Origin: Evernia prunastri
Lineage: Eukaryota; Ascomycota; Lecanoromycetes; Lecanorales; Parmeliaceae
Reading direction: 5' to 3'
Assembly: GCA_003184365.1 (NCBI GenBank)
Contig: NKYR01000067.1
Span: 1-64,000, forward strand
DNA length: 64,000 nt
Below the pieces are notes generated by a model, which searched no databases, was not told where the DNA came from, and saw nothing but the letters and a program-made list of their open reading frames with translations. This document shows positions 46,525 through 57,586 of this stretch, piece after piece; the first letter of the stretch is position 1, and each line of letters begins with the position of its first letter. Made by a program: the position numbers and the translations under genes.

Positions 46525-48189
46525 CTACCGTGACAATGCAATATCATCGATCCTAAGTATCATCTTCACCGTCTCTGCCGCCAACTCCACCGCACTGGTG
46601 CTCACTAGTAGCGGCTGGAGCACGTTCTCTTCTTGCATGTTATTCTTGACGCCTCCACTTCGGATGCTGACTCCCGCGTTCTTCTCGCCAAATTCGTGTC
46701 GATGTCTTAAATCCGTGACTACTCGTATGCTGTTCAATCCAGCGTTCTCCGCGAGGGTTGTCGGGATCACCTCCATAGCATCTGCAAATGCCTTCCAACA
46801 GATCGCTTCGGTGCCAGTCATTTCTCTCGATTGCCTTGAAAGAGTGTTGGCAATCGCGATCTCAGGCGCTCCACCGCCGGCAATGAGTGCTTTCTTCTTC
46901 ACCAGGCACCGGATAACGCAAAGAGCATCATGAAGAGAGCGTTCGGCTTCATCGAGGATGAGCGAGTTAGCGCCGCGGCAGACTATGCTGACCGTCTTGG
47001 GAATGTTCGGCTGCTTGTGGACGATGCCAGTGACTTTGACGATACGCGAGCCCGACGCTTGAACCTCATCCAAGAGGTCAGCGGAGCCGAGCTTGTCCTC
47101 CGTGAAAGAGTCGATATCTGCAATTGGTTTGCAGCCTGTGCTCTTACATATGAACTCGACTTCGTCGCGCTCGATGTCCTTGACCGCTAGGATGTTGAGT
47201 TTCGCCAAAAAATGTAGACTCAAGTCGTTGACCGCGTCTCTGAGGATAGACTTTTGTATAAGTAGGACATTGCACTTGGCTTTCTTGATTTTCTTGACCA
47301 TGTTCAGTAAATACGTTCGTTCTTCTTTCAGAATCTTATCCATTTGTCGGTAGTCGTTCACGACGATCTGATTTTCCATATCCGGCTTAGGAGGGCTCAG
47401 CTGGAACTGTATCAGGGCTATTCTGGCTTTCTCCATTCTGGCAGCTCCGCCTCCGCTCTTCACTACTGGCTGATTGAGCACCAGACCGTCAATCATTTCA
47501 CTGTCTTCTATTGTACCACCCACTTTCTTGACGATCCTGATATTCTTTAAGTCAACGTTGTCTGCTGTCTTCTGGTCGATAGTCTTCAGTACGGCGTCGA
47601 CAGCCATAGGACCAAGCAAATTGGAGTGTTGGGAGACAATCTTGGACGAGAGCGATGTAGAGGCGGCTTGTAGGAGTGTGGTCCGATCTGATAAGGATAT
47701 TGGGTGTGACATCTTCTCGAGCGTCTGTACTGCAGCTGCAGCTGCCCGCTGGAAGGATTCTGATATGACGGTAGGATGTATGCCTTTCGCCAGTAATCGA
47801 TCCGCTGCTCCCAGCAGACTCCCAGCAATCACTACCACTGAGGTGGTGCCGTCTCCTGCCTCCACGTCCTGGGCTGCGCTGAGATCCACGAGCATCTTCG
47901 CCGCTGGGTGCATGACACTCATATCTTTGAGCATCGTGTTGCCGTCATTCGTAATTATAGTCTCGCCCTTTCCTGTTTGTATCATCTTGTCCATTCCTCT
48001 AGGACCTAGCGAAGTCCGTATCGCATCCGCAACAGCTCGGGCTGCCATGATGTTGGCATTTCGGACGGCCATAGGCTTCTCCTTGTCCTAGATACTGTCA
48101 GCGTCTATCGGAAGCTACGGTCCAATATATAGAATTACTTTGAAAGCATTGTTGCCAGAATTCGACTTCGGTGGGGCTGTGGTAGCCAT
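46525..48189 (-). CDS. cct4: chaperonin CCT/TRiC delta subunit
   Basis: Exons 48189-48139 and 48087-46525 give 537 residues, the usual length. Group II chaperonin motifs are present: SLGPRGMDKM, the ATP site GDGTT (95-99), and the apical and lower equatorial segments with GGGAPE and the final RIDDIAL. The delta-specific pieces DKEKPMAVRNANIM and NQPVVKSGGG support Cct4 rather than another paralogue. The protein is one of eight subunits of the cytosolic ring that folds actin, tubulin and other substrates. Exon 1 encodes the short N-terminal tail; the intron is 51 nt. It shares a 414-bp divergent promoter with rpt1. Confidence 0.95.
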
Positions 48190-48603
48190 GTTGGGTGTAG
48201 GAGGAAATCAAAACACGGAGGTGAACAATCTTTGAGCGCAATGTGCTTTTCGTAGAAGGTCTTGGGGTTTTGACTATTGTAGATGAAGCTTGGGTATAGT
48301 TCAAATATCGAAGTCGCGTCCCACGATTTTCAGTAAAGAAAACCGCGACGCTAGCGTCGGCTCAAACCGAGAGCTCTGGCCTGACATCCTTTACCTAAGC
48401 ACATCTGGCACCTATCCTTAGACTATCAACTTGCTCATAATCACACCGTCTGCTATTATCCACCCTCATCATATTCGTCTAGCCCTCAAAACAACGACGC
48501 CCGGTTCGTGACTGACATTGTCGCTTATCGTCCTACACTTACAGCCACTAGAATCACTTGACTGATATTACCGACCAACAAACAGAGCACTTCGCCTCCC
48601 AAA
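48190..48603. promoter_or_regulatory. divergent promoter CCT4/RPT1 with 14-bp palindrome
   Basis: 414 bp between the two start codons. It includes the perfect palindrome CGACGCTAGCGTCG at 48346-48359, about 157 bp from the cct4 start and 245 bp from the rpt1 start. No copy of the yeast proteasome box GGTGGCAAA was seen. Upstream of rpt1 the leader is AC/T-rich. Confidence 0.55.
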
Positions 48604-50070
48604 ATGCCTAGTGCAACTGGGCAGAGTTGGGAGAAGTACAAGAAAGAGTTCGCAGACGACGAAGAGCCCGAGAAGAAGATTACACCTCTCACTGATGAGT
48701 ATGTCCATATGCTATGAAGACCCTTTAACGCGGTGGATTCGATTGGTCTTTGAATGATGGAGGCTGACACCGTCTACTAGGGACATTCAAGTACTTAAGA
48801 CCTATGGCGCTGCGCCGTATGCTGCCGGCCTGAGACGGCTGGAAAAACAGATCAAGGAGAAGCAAACTAGCGTCAACGAAAAGATAGGTATGTCTACGAT
48901 GGCAGCGACAATGCCAGATCGTAGTCCGCTTTCAACGCTGATGCCTCTACAGGAGTCAAGGAATCAGACACCGGTCTCGCACCACCACATCTGTGGGACA
49001 TAGCGGCGGATCGGCAGCGAATGTCAGAAGACCATCCTCTGCAAGTTGCCCGGTGTACCAAAATCATTCAGGATGAGAAGGACGCAGAAAAGAGCAAATA
49101 TGTCATCAACGTCAAGCAAATCGCCAAGTTTGTTGTTAAACTTGGCGAGCGTGTCAGTCCCACAGATATAGAGGAGGGTATGCGCGTGGGCGTCGACCGA
49201 AACAAATACGAGATTCTCCTTCCTCTTCCGCCAAAGATCGATCCCTCCGTGACCATGATGACTGTCGAAGACAAACCGGATGTGACCTATGGTGATGTCG
49301 GTGGCTGCAAAGAGCAAATCGAAAAGATCAGAGAAGTCGTCGAGATGCCTCTACTTTCCCCGGAACGGTTCGTCAGTCTAGGTATTGACCCCCCTAAGGG
49401 TGCCCTCCTCTACGGTCCTCCAGGAACCGGAAAAACACTCTGCGCTAGAGCTGTAGCAAATAGAACGGATGCCACGTTTATCCGTGTCATAGGCTCCGAA
49501 CTCGTGCAAAAGTACGTCGGCGAGGGGGCTCGCATGGTACGAGAGCTGTTCGAAATGGCCAGGACAAAGAAAGCATGCATCATATTCTTCGACGAAATCG
49601 ACGCAATAGGAGGTGCCCGCTTCGACGATGGAGCAGGAGGTGACAACGAAGTTCAGCGTACCATGTTAGAGCTCATCACCCAGCTCGACGGCTTCGACTC
49701 CCGTGGAAATATCAAAGTAATGTTCGCCACAAACCGCCCGTCAACCCTCGACCCAGCGCTCATGCGTCCCGGTCGTATAGATCGAAAGATTGAGTTCGCG
49801 CTTCCTGACCTTGAGGGCCGATCAAACATCCTGCGAATCCACGCCAAGAGTATGTCGGTGGAGCGGGATATCAGATGGGAGCTAATCTCGAGATTATGCC
49901 CTAACAGCACGGGGGCCGAATTGAGGAGTGTGGCCACCGAGGCCGGGATGTTCGCAATCAGAGCGAGGCGGAAGGTTGCTACTGAGAAAGATTTCTTATC
50001 CGCTGTGGACAAGGTCATCAAGGGGAATCTGAAGTTTAGCTCTACGGCGAGTTACGCGCAGTACAACTAG
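48604..50070 (+). CDS. rpt1: 26S proteasome base ATPase Rpt1
   Basis: Exons 48604-48698, 48781-48887 and 48953-50070 give 439 residues. The N-terminus ITPLTDEDIQVLKTYG and the EKQIKEKQ coiled coil are Rpt1-specific. An OB segment leads into the AAA module: Walker A GPPGTGKT (222-229), Walker B FFDEID (Asp281, Glu282), sensor ATNRPSTLDPAL and arginine fingers in RPGRIDRK. The C-terminus AQYN lacks an HbYX tail, as usual for Rpt1. It unfolds and feeds substrates into the 20S core. Both introns have clean GTATGT donors and CTACTAG/CTACAG acceptors. Confidence 0.95.
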
Positions 50071-50477
50071 GGCTAAAGGGGAGGGAATTAGCGAAGGGAA
50101 GGGGGCTCGGGGGGATGCTCGGCCATCGAAGGGAAGCTGTATAATAACTTTTGAGGAATTTGCTAGCGGTGCATACAAATGCGCTCTGGACGCTACGGCG
50201 CGAAGAACACTTTGGCTCCTAATGCCATTGCAACCCTACGTAGGCTGCCTAGTTACATGAGACTCGGGTGCTGCTCCTTCGCTTAGGATCTCGTTAGCGA
50301 AAGGGCCGAACACCAGGAGATCTCGGTCACTAAGGGCAAGTGTACTTGGTCATGTGCAGTTTTAGAATTGTAATCATATACACAAAGGCTCGTTAGCAAA
50401 GGCAAATGCCTCTAAAACATCCAAAGTATGCATCCTAAACTCAGTCCATGCGCATGTGCCCGTGAATCCTTGAACAT
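50071..50477. other. 0.4 kb intergenic, convergent ends
   Basis: 3' flanks of rpt1 and sdh1; nothing else seen. Confidence 0.5.
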
Positions 50478-52732
50478 CTAGTAAGTACGCTTAAAGGGAG
50501 GTACTGCCTTGCATTCTACTCCAATGTTAGCTCATCGATTTTTTAACACGTGGGATGGATCCCAATGGGAAGGCATGCACTAACCTGCCTCATCCAACGT
50601 ATGCCCGATAACGTGCCTATACCCCAACTCCACCTTCCCTTGAGGTTCCTTCTGGAAACTCAGAGTATGCTTCATCCAGTTCTCATCATCTCGGTCCGGG
50701 AAATCCTCTCTAGCATGTGCACCCCTCGACTCCTTCCGGTTGGCTGCCGAGTCTGCGGTCTGGACTGCACAGGTCAAGAGATTTCGAAGTTCAAGGGATT
50801 CAACGAGGTCGCTGTTCCATATCATACTGCGGTCTTTAGTGCCAAGCTCCGCAAATGATTGGTCAACGTCCTTAATACGCTTGCTGCCCTCGTCAAGCGA
50901 TTCTTGCGTACGGAACACGGACACGTCAGTCTGCATCACCTTTTGCATTGCGCTACGGAGTTCATGTGTTGATTTGGGGCCTGACGCGGTTCGGATCTTG
51001 TCGAGCATGCTGATGGAGTCGGCACCGGCGTCCGCGCGGATTTCCTTATGTGGCATACCAGGAGAGAAATTGTCTCTGACTGTATGGCTGACTGCTCGAC
51101 CGAAAACGATGAGATCGAGGAGGGAGTTGGCACCAAGACGGTTGGCGCCGTGGACGGAAACGCAGGCGGCTTCTCCACATGCAAAGAGGCCAGGGACGAC
51201 TTGGTCATTGCCTTGTTCATCGACAGTGATGACTTCGCCAGTGTACTTGGTTGGGATACCGCCCATGTTGTAGTGGACTGTAGGGAGGACGGGAATTGGC
51301 TGTTTACGGACGTCGACGCCAGAGAAGATGCTAGCAGTTTCGGAAATGCCAGGAAGGCGCTCATGGAGTACCTCCGGAGGCAAATGCGAGAGCTGCAGAT
51401 AAATGTGGTCTTTGTCAGGGCCGACGCCACGGCCTTCTCGAATCTCCATAGTCATTGATCTTGAGACTACATCTCGTGATGCGAGATCTTTGGCTGTTGG
51501 CGCGTAGCGTTCCATGAATCGCTCACCCTCAGAGTTTAGGAGGTAGCCTCCCTCGCCTCGAGATCCTTCGGTGATCAGACATCCAGCACCGTATATACCA
51601 GTTGGATGGAATTGGACAAATTCCAGATCCTGATTAGGTAGACCAGCACGAGCCACCATTGCCATTCCGTCCCCTGTGCAAGTGTGGGCTGAGGTACAGC
51701 TGAAATATGCTCTTCCATAACCTCCCGTTGCCAGGACGGTGTTGTGTGAGCGGAACCTGTGCAGTGTGCCGTCTTCCTGGTTATATGCAATCACCCCTTT
51801 GCATTCGCCATCTTCCATAATCAGATCCAACGCGAAGTATTCTATAAAGTAATTGGTATTGTGCCTCAGCGATTGGCCGTATAACGTGTGGAGAAGAGCG
51901 TGGCCAGTTCGGTCTGCTGCAGCGCAGCATCGGTATGCCTGCCCTCCTTTTCCGAACTTCTGCGATTGACCACCGAAGGCTCGCTGGTAGATCTTGCCCT
52001 CGTCCGTTCTTGAGAAAGGGCAGCCGTAGTTTTCTAACTCAATGACACTTGCGGGTGCCTCCCTTGTCATGTAATGTATAGCGTCTTGATCGCCCAGCCA
52101 GTCTGAACCCTTGACAGTATCATACATATGCCACCTCCAGTCGTCCTCGTGCATACTGAACAAGAGGCCTCATCAGCACCTGGCCTTTCTGCGATGGCTT
52201 GGATTGATAAAAGCTTACTTTCCCAGAGCCGCATTGATGCCGCCTTGTGCAGCTACGGTATGACTTCTCGTGGGGAATAGTTTCGATATGCACGCCGTGT
52301 TGAAGCCTGCCTCGGCCAGACCGAAGGCTGCTCGCAGACCAGAGCCACCAGCGCCCACAACAAGGGCATCATATTCATGGTCCTACCGACTCATTGTCAG
52401 GAAATCATATGCACGTTCCATGAAGACCAGTGCATACTATTATTGGGTACTTGTTGTTGATGAATGGGGATGCCTCTTTGGCTCGAAGGGGTTGGTTGGC
52501 TATGATTCGCGCTGAGAATGATGGTAAGTATTGGAGCATAGCATGCAAGTGAAGGTGTGGGTACCATGAGGTCTTGAAGTGGAAAGGAGTCGAGCGTGTC
52601 TTGTGGCTTTTGAGAACTGGCATATTGCATTAGCAGAGCGGTGTCATAGCACCCCTCATTTTTGTTTATTCAAGACTATAATGGACAGACCTTGGATGTT
52701 GAGGCAAAGCTCCGTATACCTAACGAAACCAT
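50478..52732 (-). CDS. sdh1: succinate dehydrogenase flavoprotein subunit (SDHA)
   Basis: Six exons: 52732-52691, 52616-52565, 52511-52438, 52382-52219, 52155-50585 and 50515-50478, giving 646 residues, the usual length. The first three small exons encode a mitochondrial presequence (MVSLGIRSF, RHARLLSTSRPHARI) ending just before KYPIIDHEYDALVVGAGGSG, the FAD-binding start. RSHTVAAQGG holds the histidine for covalent FAD, and HPTGIYGAGCLITEGSRGEGG and HYNMGGIPTKY line the active site. The last exon gives the conserved end ECKAVPPFKRTY. It is complex II, oxidising succinate to fumarate in the TCA cycle and respiratory chain. Some positions differ from what I expect of the main fungal SDHA (EVLHERLPGISETASIF, GKVELGYRHVIG), so a second paralogue elsewhere is possible. 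Confidence 0.92.
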
Positions 52733-53118
52733 ACTGGGGGAAGAAGGCTGTCTGACTGCAGACAATTGAGCCTGGTGAGAAGAATTGTTGGAGAATGAAG
52801 TGATTTATGGAATATAAGAGTAAGAAAAAACAGTTATATAGTGGAGGCGGAAATGTCGTCGATACAATCCGCCCTCGCCACACTAGCCGGGTGTGGAGCC
52901 GAGGTTTCTTGGTCCAATCATCACCTACTTATTCAAATCTCATCCTACCCGTACACTTGTATGGACAGGACAGCAACCGTCCGTCCGTCGCCCCCAAACA
53001 ATCTCATAATGTTCTCGAAATTCAGGTAGAGTGGTAGACGTACCAATTAGACTTCACTGTCTGACGACTGAAGCCAGGAACTATCAGTACCAAAAAGCAC
53101 ACGGGTTTCGGACGTGAT
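52733..53118. other. 0.4 kb intergenic
   Basis: Promoter of sdh1 and 3' flank of the FolB gene. Confidence 0.5.
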
Positions 53119-54039
53119 TCAGGATAGCAAGAAACTTCTATCTCTTGTGATTTGTACACCAGCTCCCTCCACGAACGTCAGTGCGCTAGGCTTTTCAACT
53201 AACACTGTAATCTGTGGAATTGGAAAATCCTCAAGACATGTTCTAGCTATCAAAGCGGCGAGGGCTTCTAATGTCTGGAACTCCGATGGTTCGACAATCT
53301 AGGCATACAAGTCAATAACCTGCAGCAGGAGAGAAGTTCCAAGAGCTTGCGAGAAGTCACTACTCACACTGCAAACACGTGACACGAGTGTCGCCCACGG
53401 ACTTCTTCCTTCTCCGTACTGCCCTTTATAATCTCCCTCGTCTTTTCCACGCTCGCCCAGAACTTCGAGATTGACGGTAACTCGTTGCTTCTCCAGTCTC
53501 TCATGTGGATTCACTCCAATAATACAAGCAACTTCCAATTCCTTGACCAGCCATGCGTGCCTCTCCCAGTCCCAGACCTGCTGCTTAACGGATCCACTCT
53601 CAACCCACTGCTTTCGAAGCGTAACGTCCCGTCCCAGACCACCCCCTACTCTGAGCAGAGCCTTTGGCGCGACCAGAGAGATCTGCAGGCTTTCGCCGGG
53701 CCAATCTTTGTCAAGTGCTATTCTCACCAGATTGCTTGTAAGGTCATCAACGCTACGGAAGTTACCATCCGAAAGTACGGTCACATCTTTGCACATCTGT
53801 CCATAGGAGAAGGTATGCGCTATCTCATCTGAAGTGCCGGCAATTATGGTGTCGATCAGTAGCTTCAGTGTTAGCACAATAGGTTGCGATTTGTCGGGCC
53901 GGTTCCACGCATCAGGCCCAATGACTGCCGTCATGTGAATGTTGCGGAGCGATATGGTATCCATTGGCCTCGGGATGAAATGAGAGAAGGGAAGTAAGGT
54001 ATGGAAGCTATTCCTTTGTCTCCTGAGGAGGGAGCTCAT
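53119..54039 (-). CDS. tandem FolB-domain protein (dihydroneopterin aldolase-like)
   Basis: Exons 54039-53368 and 53298-53119 give 283 residues. Two FolB-type units lie in tandem. The first begins MDTISLRNIHMTAVIGPDAW and has the HTFSYGQMCKDV strand. The second begins HAWLVKELEVACIIGVNPHERLEKQRV and ends SEFQTLEALAALIART with VEKPSALTF. FolB enzymes cleave dihydroneopterin to hydroxymethyldihydropterin in folate synthesis. In fungi two FolB units usually head the trifunctional Fol1, but here no HPPK or DHPS domain follows. The first 25 residues (SSLLRRQRNSFHT) could be a mitochondrial presequence; Met26 (53964) is an alternative start. The intron is 69 nt, phase 0. Confidence 0.8.
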
Positions 54040-54418
54040 AAACGTCTTTTTCAATTTTCAAAGCGTGTCGCATGATCCTATGAAAACAGGACATGATATT
54101 TTCAATCGATCATGGGTTGAGGCCAATAGAAACTATACTTTCATACTCCCTCGAGTCCCTAAGGTACTCCGTACAGACAACAGGTTGTTAGGATAGCGCT
54201 AGTATCCTCACCGAAGTTTGACCGAATCTGTCGCCGCAACAACCTAACGAGCTAATGTCTCACCCTCTTTATCCTTGCGGAGTACATTTCATCAAATACA
54301 TATTTTAGCGCCAAGGCTGACGCCATGTATATGATTGCCATGAGTTTGACATTGAGACCGGCCTGCCAGACGATGTGAGGCCACAAAATGCCCCATCTTC
54401 AACCCAGCAATACCTGCT
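54040..54418. promoter_or_regulatory. shared divergent promoter region, FolB/GRF genes
   Basis: 379 bp between start codons, including a CTAAGGTACTCCGTAC box near 54159-54174. No other signal recognised. Confidence 0.4.
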
Positions 54419-55604
54419 ATGTTCAGAGGCCGCGGTAGAAGCCGCGGTTACGGGTTTCGAGGCGGACACCTAGGCGGTCATGGAGGAACAACCAAGGTAC
54501 CCTTGAAAAAGGGCCTCTTCTCCGATGGTATCTGGCAATGCAACTGCGATCCCCGCCTACCAGCGCAGCACTTTGAAACCAAGAATGGTGGAAAGAACCA
54601 CGGACGGTGGTGTAGGTAAACATGGCTCTCTTATTGCGACCCAACACAAGCTGACAAAGTTGCACATAGTCTACACATGCCAGAAAGCCCAGCCCAAACG
54701 CTGTGACTTCTTCCTCTGGGATGATGAAGCCAAGTCACGAGAAGCAGCTGCCGTCCTGAACAACTCCCGCACTGAACCCACCAACTCTCCTCAGACTCCC
54801 AGCAAATCTTCGCCATACGTCCTAATCACACCCCAAACATCCGGTCGATTCAAAAACGGTAGTCCAGAAGTGATTACGCCTTACACACCTTCAAAGACCT
54901 ACGATGCGCCCTCGTCATCCGCTCGTGGCAATGGAACGCAGGCATCAACCACCCAAGGTAGCGACTCCGAAGAAGAATTTTATGATTGGCCCGCCAGCGA
55001 TGATGACGAGCTATTGAAGGTCGCAGACCAGACATCCAGTGCGCATCCTATGCCACCCCCTCAAACACCACGCAAAGCAATCAAAGCGGATTTGTTGTCT
55101 ACGCCCGGCAAACGCAGGTACGATGAGATGGCTGCGGGTGATGAGGATGCTCCGAGGTTTGATCTACCGACACCAATTACAGGAAGGCAAGGGGGCGATA
55201 TCTTCACCACGCCCGCCGCTGGTACACATGGCAAAGGTTTGTTTGCGAACCGCACTCTCCCTTCTCCTACAGAAACTCCTACGCCAATCCGCTACAAGGA
55301 CATCCCTCCATCCCAGGAGTCAGAGTTAGCATCCGAGGTACTGAGCGCTTTGAGGAATCACAACGCTTCTATCACGCCCGAAGCGCAGGAGACATTGAAA
55401 AGTATCTGCAATAAGCACGTGCTATACACGAGAGGCATATTGAAGGGTCGAGATGTCACAAGATCCATGGCGAAGAGCAAGGATGAGCGAATGGCCGAAT
55501 TGCTAGGGGAGATTGAGAATCTCAAGGCTGAGCGGGAGACGAATAGAGCCGTAATCAGGCATTTGCGGCGGGATATGGCAGTCCGGAAAGAATCAGCGAA
55601 ATAA
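54419..55604 (+). CDS. GRF zinc-finger protein
   Basis: Exons 54419-54611 and 54670-55604 give 375 residues. An RG-rich N-terminus (GRGRSRGYGFRGG) precedes a GRF zinc finger: WQCNC near residue 43, then FETKNGGKNHGRWFYTC and KRCDFFLW, the motif being rebuilt across the 58-nt intron. Such fingers bind single-stranded DNA or RNA in repair and topoisomerase-linked proteins. The middle is Ser/Thr/Pro-rich with many TP sites (QTPSKS, TPYTPSK) that fit CDK-type phosphorylation. The C-terminal ~60 residues (LGEIENLKAERETNRAVIRHL) form a coiled coil. The role is likely nuclear, in DNA metabolism; the exact function is not assignable. Confidence 0.82.
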
Positions 55605-56338
55605 ATCTAATGCTATCCACCCCGAAGGCCGGGAAGTCACTACGGTGAGACTGGGGAGCCGTCTAAATTCGGGTCTGTGATGTGTAGGTTGCATAAACCA
55701 TTCTTCCCAAGCTTCCCTGAAGCACGTCTTTTTTCCAGTACTATCAGGTGGCTAGTTTGACAATGGGACTGGGAAGAGGCTGGGAGCCGTGCGATCTGAC
55801 AAGGAAACCGAAGAATACCTTGTGAGACAAGGCGAGGAAACATACCGGGCGTTACGATCCTAAGGGTATCTTAGGTGCCAAAGACTGCTTCGTTCTAGGT
55901 TTGCCGAAGATAAGCATGGAAGGTGGTGAGAGGAGCTCTTGTTACCGCGGGCATGTTTCCTCAACATTTACCGTGCCCGCAAGACTTCGCGCTGGAAACC
56001 TTGACCTCGGAGTATTTATCTTCATAAACACAGCTTTTGATGGTTTCCGCTGCGAGATGCTGAAGCATCAACAACTCGAATCTTGTGGTTCTGTTCTGTT
56101 ATTAGCTCCTGCGTTGAGGGGGTTCAATTTTAACGATACCGATTGTATAAAACTACCCTGATAGTATGTAGCTCTTATTTCGTGCTTTTTCGTTGCCGGT
56201 AATGTCAAGCAATTCGAAACATAAGACCTATAGTGTCAATCTTATTCTAAGAAAGAAAATTATCATCAGTATTTGTCTAATCAAAAAGTGTTTCAGTCTT
56301 AGGCTCCAAAGGCAATTATTTGATAACATTCTGTAGCC

Positions 56339-56619
56339 ATGAATGATCCTTCAATTTTCGAATGTCAGGGTGATATTCAATTCATGGCATTGCCACCGGA
56401 GCTTCGTGTGTCAAAATCTATCGTTTTGCAATAGTGAAGTCCTATCCTCGAACTCTATACGCGCACTTTGACCATCGCAGTGACTCCCTCAAAGGCTACG
56501 CTGTACCAAAAGATTTGGGCATGTTGGAGACTTGTAAAAAGATCCGCCCAGAGACGAAAGGAATGTTGTACTCGGAAAATAGCTTCCAGCTCTGCATTGG
56601 AAGACTCCTCGCGTTTTAA
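56339..56619 (+). pseudogene. 2EXR/F-box-like fragment with frameshift
   Basis: ATG 56339 opens a frame with QFMALPPELR, the start of fungal 2EXR-type domains. Two extra bases (GT duplicated at ~56408-56411) shift the frame. In the shifted frame the domain continues as VKIYRFAIVKSYPRTLY and ends after LETCKKIRPETKGMLY, stopping at 56619. This is either a decayed gene or one with an undetected splice; a full member would be longer. Confidence 0.5.
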
Positions 56620-56683
56620 GGATGGCGTTAACAAATCCCAGATAGATGTTGGGTGAATCCAGAAATGTTATATCTATGTTTTA

Positions 56684-56890
56684 AGGTACACCAACGATCC
56701 TGTTGTACTGGCATGGATTCAACCTTTTCTCTCAAGAACACATTGCGAGCAAACCCACTTGACGCACCTTGATGTATCACTCAGTAACATCACAGTCGAC
56801 GAAACGAGCAAGCGCTTCATCACCCTCATCGATTGGGGAATCAGCGGCTCCTACCCCCCATGGTCTCTCGCCGTTGATCTGGTGACATAC
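56684..56890 (+). pseudogene. APH/kinase-like C-lobe fragment
   Basis: One frame contains HLDVSLSNITVD, matching the HxDxxxxN catalytic loop of aminoglycoside-phosphotransferase-like kinases, and LIDWG, their metal-binding IDW motif, followed by SGSYPPWSLAVD. There is no N-lobe upstream and no start codon, so it is probably a remnant. Confidence 0.45.
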
Positions 56891-57586
56891 AACTCACAGG
56901 GATTCTGCAAATCGTTAGTCTTTTGCTTGGGAAGACGGAAGATTCAGAGGCGGTCTAGGGGCGGTCACGAGGCTGGGAGATTTGATCCGCGCTGTGTTAC
57001 TTGTTCGCTACACCGGACTTGGAGCCGTTCGGGCGTCGACAGTCACGCAAGGAAGGCTGGGGTGAGTGAAGTGCGAAAACCCGTAGGAGAATGCGTTCTC
57101 CCCGATGCTCCTGATTTCGATCATATTCTGGAGAACTTTCGTTGATACGCGCTGTGAGGTCATGCCGGGGCCCGCTGCTGACAGTTTGGAATCAGTGAGG
57201 TGTGACCAGGTACGAGTCGCAGGACTCTCACCTGATACCGGCTGGTTGACTCGGTCCGGTTCACTTACTCCTTTCTTAATGGCGATGATCTGCAGCGAAC
57301 ATCGTTTGCTAGAAGTTTGTAGTCCAAACCGATGAAAGACGTCAAAGAGCGTGTGTGTATGATATGAGGGCAAGAAGGAACGTCACCACCAGCCTTTGGA
57401 ATGACCGTGGCTCTCAAGGAGAATCTGTTGATGATAATCCTATCTATGGCGGCCAAACTGCTGTGGTGCTTTCCACAGCGATGGCCAATGTCTGTCATGT
57501 GCAAAATCTGCAGCTCATGTTCAGTCCCCCAAACCAACGTAAGAGGACGCCCGCACTCTCCATCTGCCTGGGATCGATCAGCATCT

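Larger units (their letters stand above)
55605..57586. other. 2 kb with gene remnants
   Basis: Apart from the two remnants listed separately (56339-56619 and 56684-56890) I see no intact gene. Confidence 0.5.

Noticed and set aside
46525..55604. A proteostasis gene cluster (CCT4, RPT1, with PI31 and SIL1 elsewhere in the window)
   Set aside because: The genes are interspersed with SDHA, FolB and others, and such housekeeping genes are scattered in fungi; only the CCT4-RPT1 promoter pairing is worth noting.
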